The position numbers and the translations under genes were made by a program. From an uncultured Cardiobacterium sp. (lineage in GTDB: Bacteria; Pseudomonadota; Gammaproteobacteria; Cardiobacteriales; Cardiobacteriaceae), in assembly GCF_938028185.1 (NCBI RefSeq), contig NZ_CALJAH010000212.1, positions 1 to 7,378 of the forward strand: a DNA stretch of 7,378 bases, written 5' to 3'. The first letter of the stretch is position 1. Each line of letters starts with the position of its first letter. Of the stretch, positions 5,217-7,378 are shown in pieces. The notes beneath the pieces were generated by a model that made no database searches, had not been told where the DNA came from, and was given only the letters and a program-made list of their open reading frames with translations.

Positions 5217-6464
5217 GTGCCGCAACAACTCGTCCATGACACGATTGCCGCCCACCGCCGCCGTGAAAAGCGGCGGTGGCTCATTATGCTGGCCTTCGTC
5301 ATCTTCTGCTTCATCACCCTCGTCCTCGATCTCACTAACGGCGCCGCTGGCGGACAAATCAGCGCGCGCAACGTCTTGGACGCCCTTTTGCAATTCCGCG
5401 ACACGCCGCCGGACACCGCCTTTAACGCCGCCGACCTCTGCCGCAATTACCCGCTGGCCGCCAGCTGCGTCGCCGACGGGCAGGGTAGCAGCAGTTGGCA
5501 GGGCATGCTCTACTGGTGCGCCGAACACTGGCAGGCCTTCAAAAACTGGCTTGCGCCGCACTGGTACCACTTCCAGCAATGGCTCGGCGTCGCTGGCGTG
5601 GACAAAATCACCTACATCATCGTCAACGACCTGCGCCTGCCGATTGCGCTGATGGCACTGGTCGCGGGCGCGGCGCTCGGCGCGGGCGGTGCGGAAATCC
5701 AAACCCTGCTCAACAACCCGATGGCAAGCCCCTACACCCTCGGCATGGCAGCAGCGGCGGGTTTTGGCGCGGCGCTGGTGGTCGTCTTCGGCACCTTCGG
5801 CATGAGCGTTTACATCGCCCAGCCGCTGATGGCATTCATCATGACCATGGTCGCCGCCGGCATCATGTTCATCTTCGCCTCAATGCGCCGCTTCTCCTCG
5901 GCAACCCTCGTTCTGGTCGGTATCGCCTTGCTCTTCATCTTCCAGTCCGCCTCCTCGCTGATGCAATACATCGCCACCCCGGAAGAATCGCAAAAAATCC
6001 TCTTTTGGCTCTTCGGCGCGCTCAGCAAAGCCAAATGGGCGACACTCGGCATCACCACCGTCGTTACCCTCATCTGCACCCTGCTGCTCTTTAGCAACGT
6101 TTGGCAGCTGACCGCCCTGCGCCTCGGCGAAGCGCGCGCCGCCAGCATGGGCGTGAACCTCGCCGCGCTGCGCATGCGCGTGCTGGTCATCGTCGCAGTG
6201 ATGACCGCGACCGTCATCAGCTTCGTCGGCACCATCGGCTTCATCGGGCTCGTTGCGCCGCACGTCGCGCGCATGCTCGTCGGCGAAGACCAGCGCTACT
6301 TCCTGCCAACCTCGATGCTCACCGGCGCCGCCTTCCTCTCCGCCGCCTCGGTGCTGTCCAAACTCATCAACCCCGGCGCGGAATTCCCCATCGGCATCAT
6401 CACCTCCTTCATCGGCGTGCCGTTCTTCTTCTGGATCATCCTCTCAAGGAAAACAAGCACATGA
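5217..6464 (+). CDS. FecCD/BtuC-family ABC transporter permease with a long extracytoplasmic insertion
   Basis: This 415-residue inner-membrane permease should work as a homodimer, since only one permease gene is present. The FecCD core is clear: LRLPIALMALVAGAALGAGG (139-158), the NNPMASPYTLGM segment (166-177), LFWLFGALSKAKW (262-274), the coupling region LGEARAASMGVN (303-314), FVGTIGFIGLVAPHVARMLV (336-355) and PIGIITSFIGVPFFFWI (391-407). Family members are usually about 320-350 residues. The excess lies between the first membrane helix (about 21-39) and the LRLP helix: roughly 100 residues with C75, C84, C101, H104, H115, H118 and several Trp. This segment should face the periplasm if topology follows BtuC. 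The start is GTG, 3 nt after the receptor stop; the stop overlaps the ATPase start as ATGA. Related Helicobacter proteins are named FecD. Substrate class is inferred from the receptors. Confidence 0.96.
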   Translation: MPQQLVHDTIAAHRRREKRRWLIMLAFVIFCFITLVLDLTNGAAGGQISARNVLDALLQFRDTPPDTAFNAADLCRNYPLAASCVADGQGSSSWQGMLYWCAEHWQAFKNWLAPHWYHFQQWLGVAGVDKITYIIVNDLRLPIALMALVAGAALGAGGAEIQTLLNNPMASPYTLGMAAAAGFGAALVVVFGTFGMSVYIAQPLMAFIMTMVAAGIMFIFASMRRFSSATLVLVGIALLFIFQSASSLMQYIATPEESQKILFWLFGALSKAKWATLGITTVVTLICTLLLFSNVWQLTALRLGEARAASMGVNLAALRMRVLVIVAVMTATVISFVGTIGFIGLVAPHVARMLVGEDQRYFLPTSMLTGAAFLSAASVLSKLINPGAEFPIGIITSFIGVPFFFWIILSRKTST

Positions 6465-7252
6465 TGAAACTGGAACAAGTCACCATCCACCGCGGCCACC
6501 TCTGCGTTGCCGACCACATCTCGCTCGAACTGCACCCCGGCAAAAGCTACGCCGTGCTGGGGCCAAACGGCGCGGGCAAATCCTCGCTGGTGAAAACCCT
6601 CTTTGCCGAAATCCCGCACAAAGGCAGCATCCGCTACCAGGACAAAACCCTCGGCCATACCAACCACATGGCTTGGCGCAAACCCATCGGCTACATGCCG
6701 CAGGACACCGTCGTCGATGCCTCGCTGACCGCACTTGAAGTCGTGCTGCTCGGACAAATGAGCAGCCTCACTATGCGCGTCTCTGACGACCAACTGGCGC
6801 GCGCAGTCGATATGATGCACAGCCTCGGCATCGCGCATCTCGCCGAACGCGACGTTCTCGCCCTCTCCGGCGGGCAGCGGCAAATGGTGATGTTCGCGCA
6901 AGTGCTGCTGCGCGACCCGCAAATCCTCATGCTGGACGAACCGGTGAGCGCGCTCGACATGCACCACCAATGCGTCTTGCTCGAAGCGGTGCGCCACCAC
7001 ACGCGCGAACGCCAACTCATCACCCTGATGATATTGCACGACCTGAACCTCGCCGCGCAGTTTGCCGACGAAATCATCCTGCTGGCGGATGCGAAAATTC
7101 AGGCGCAAGGCGTGCCGCGCGACGTGCTGCAAAAAGACACCATTGAGCGCATCTACCGCGTCGAAGCCGCCGTCTTCTACGACGAAGCGCAGCGCCCGGC
7201 GGTGGTCATGCCACGCCGCGCCATCCGCGACGAAGAAGCGAAAGCGTCATAA
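6461..7252 (+). CDS. ABC transporter ATP-binding protein (FecE/BtuD type)
   Basis: This 263-residue cytoplasmic ATPase is the normal length for importers of iron chelates or cobalamin. Visible motifs are Walker A GPNGAGKS (34-41), Q-loop Q81, signature LSGGQ (135-139), Walker B ILMLDEP (155-161), D-loop SALD (163-166) and switch histidine H193. All catalytic residues are present. It would dimerise under the permease pair and drive metal-chelate uptake. The gene overlaps the permease stop by 4 nt (ATGA). AAGGA at 6446-6450 is 10 nt from the first ATG and 13 nt from the second (6464), so the first is preferred; the choice changes only one residue. The C-terminal tail after about residue 245 (RPAVVMPRRAIRDEEAKAS) is charged and probably disordered. 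It is the last gene of the operon in the window. Confidence 0.97.
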   Translation: MMKLEQVTIHRGHLCVADHISLELHPGKSYAVLGPNGAGKSSLVKTLFAEIPHKGSIRYQDKTLGHTNHMAWRKPIGYMPQDTVVDASLTALEVVLLGQMSSLTMRVSDDQLARAVDMMHSLGIAHLAERDVLALSGGQRQMVMFAQVLLRDPQILMLDEPVSALDMHHQCVLLEAVRHHTRERQLITLMILHDLNLAAQFADEIILLADAKIQAQGVPRDVLQKDTIERIYRVEAAVFYDEAQRPAVVMPRRAIRDEEAKAS

Positions 7253-7260
7253 CGAAACTC

Positions 7261-7283
7261 GCCCCTTCCCCCGTAGGGTGAAG
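7261..7283. repeat. Degenerate copy of a C-rich/G-rich palindromic repeat
   Basis: GCCCCTTCCCCCGTAGGGTGAAG matches the copy at 7353-7375 at 18 of 23 positions by eye. It folds as CTTCCCCC / GGGTGAAG with one mismatch and loop GTA. Further G-rich arms follow (7291-7300 and 7303-7310) that can also pair with the C tract. It lies 8 nt after the ATPase stop and may contribute to transcription termination, but no T tract follows. Confidence 0.5.
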
Positions 7284-7355
7284 CCTGCAGCGGGGGAGGA
7301 GCAGGGGGAGCGGTGTCCGTCGCCAACCCGCCCCAAACCTGTGCGCCGACTTGCC

Positions 7356-7376
7356 CCCTCCCCCGGTGGGGGAGGG
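7356..7376. repeat. Perfect 9-bp GC-rich hairpin (palindromic intergenic repeat)
   Basis: CCCTCCCCC pairs perfectly with GGGGGAGGG around a GGT loop. Such short CCCTCCCCC-loop-GGGGGAGGG units occur as dispersed intergenic repeats in several proteobacterial genomes (general recollection). The window ends two bases later, so a following T tract or further copies cannot be seen. It could terminate transcription from either side. Confidence 0.6.
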
Positions 7377-7378
7377 CC

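Overview
The window looks like a chromosomal stretch from a Gram-negative proteobacterium. There are Sec signal peptides, a periplasmic-binding-protein transporter and an MBOAT/SGNH acetylation pair acting at the inner membrane and periplasm. The flanking genes are clearly GC-rich. Gene content and style suggest a host-associated beta- or gammaproteobacterium (Cardiobacterium- or Neisseriaceae-like), but that is only an impression and nothing here fixes the species. No rRNA, tRNA or CRISPR is visible.

Layout. (1) Positions 1-112 hold no gene. The first 65 bases resemble an IS5-family insertion-sequence end. (2) Positions 113-2653, minus strand, form a two-gene operon: an MBOAT-family membrane O-acyltransferase, then a membrane-anchored SGNH/DUF459 hydrolase-fold protein. 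This is the PatA/PatB or AlgI/AlgJ arrangement that moves acetyl groups across the inner membrane onto an envelope polymer. (3) Positions 2654-2818 are a divergent promoter region. (4) Positions 2819-7252, plus strand, encode a metal/siderophore-type ABC importer: two tandem paralogous periplasmic binding proteins (CeuE-like), one FecCD-type permease and one ATPase. The last three genes are packed with 3-nt or overlapping junctions. (5) Positions 7253-7378 hold C-rich/G-rich palindromic repeats that probably also end the transcript.

How it works together. Each binding protein would capture a chelated metal (iron-siderophore, or nickel-histidine by analogy with Helicobacter CeuE) and hand it to one permease homodimer driven by one ATPase dimer. 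Having two receptors for one pore suggests two ligands, or one ligand at two affinities. The permease has an unusual Cys/His/Trp-containing extracytoplasmic insertion after its first membrane helix, which could take part in docking or metal handling.

Most notable non-coding structure: between the two receptor genes lie two hairpins built from the same 8-mer. The first one contains the stop codon of the first receptor gene. A third hairpin follows, then a perfect AGGAGG before a 14-codon reading frame that overlaps the start of the second receptor gene. This looks like a switch setting how much of the second receptor, and of the transporter behind it, is made. It is an inference from sequence only.
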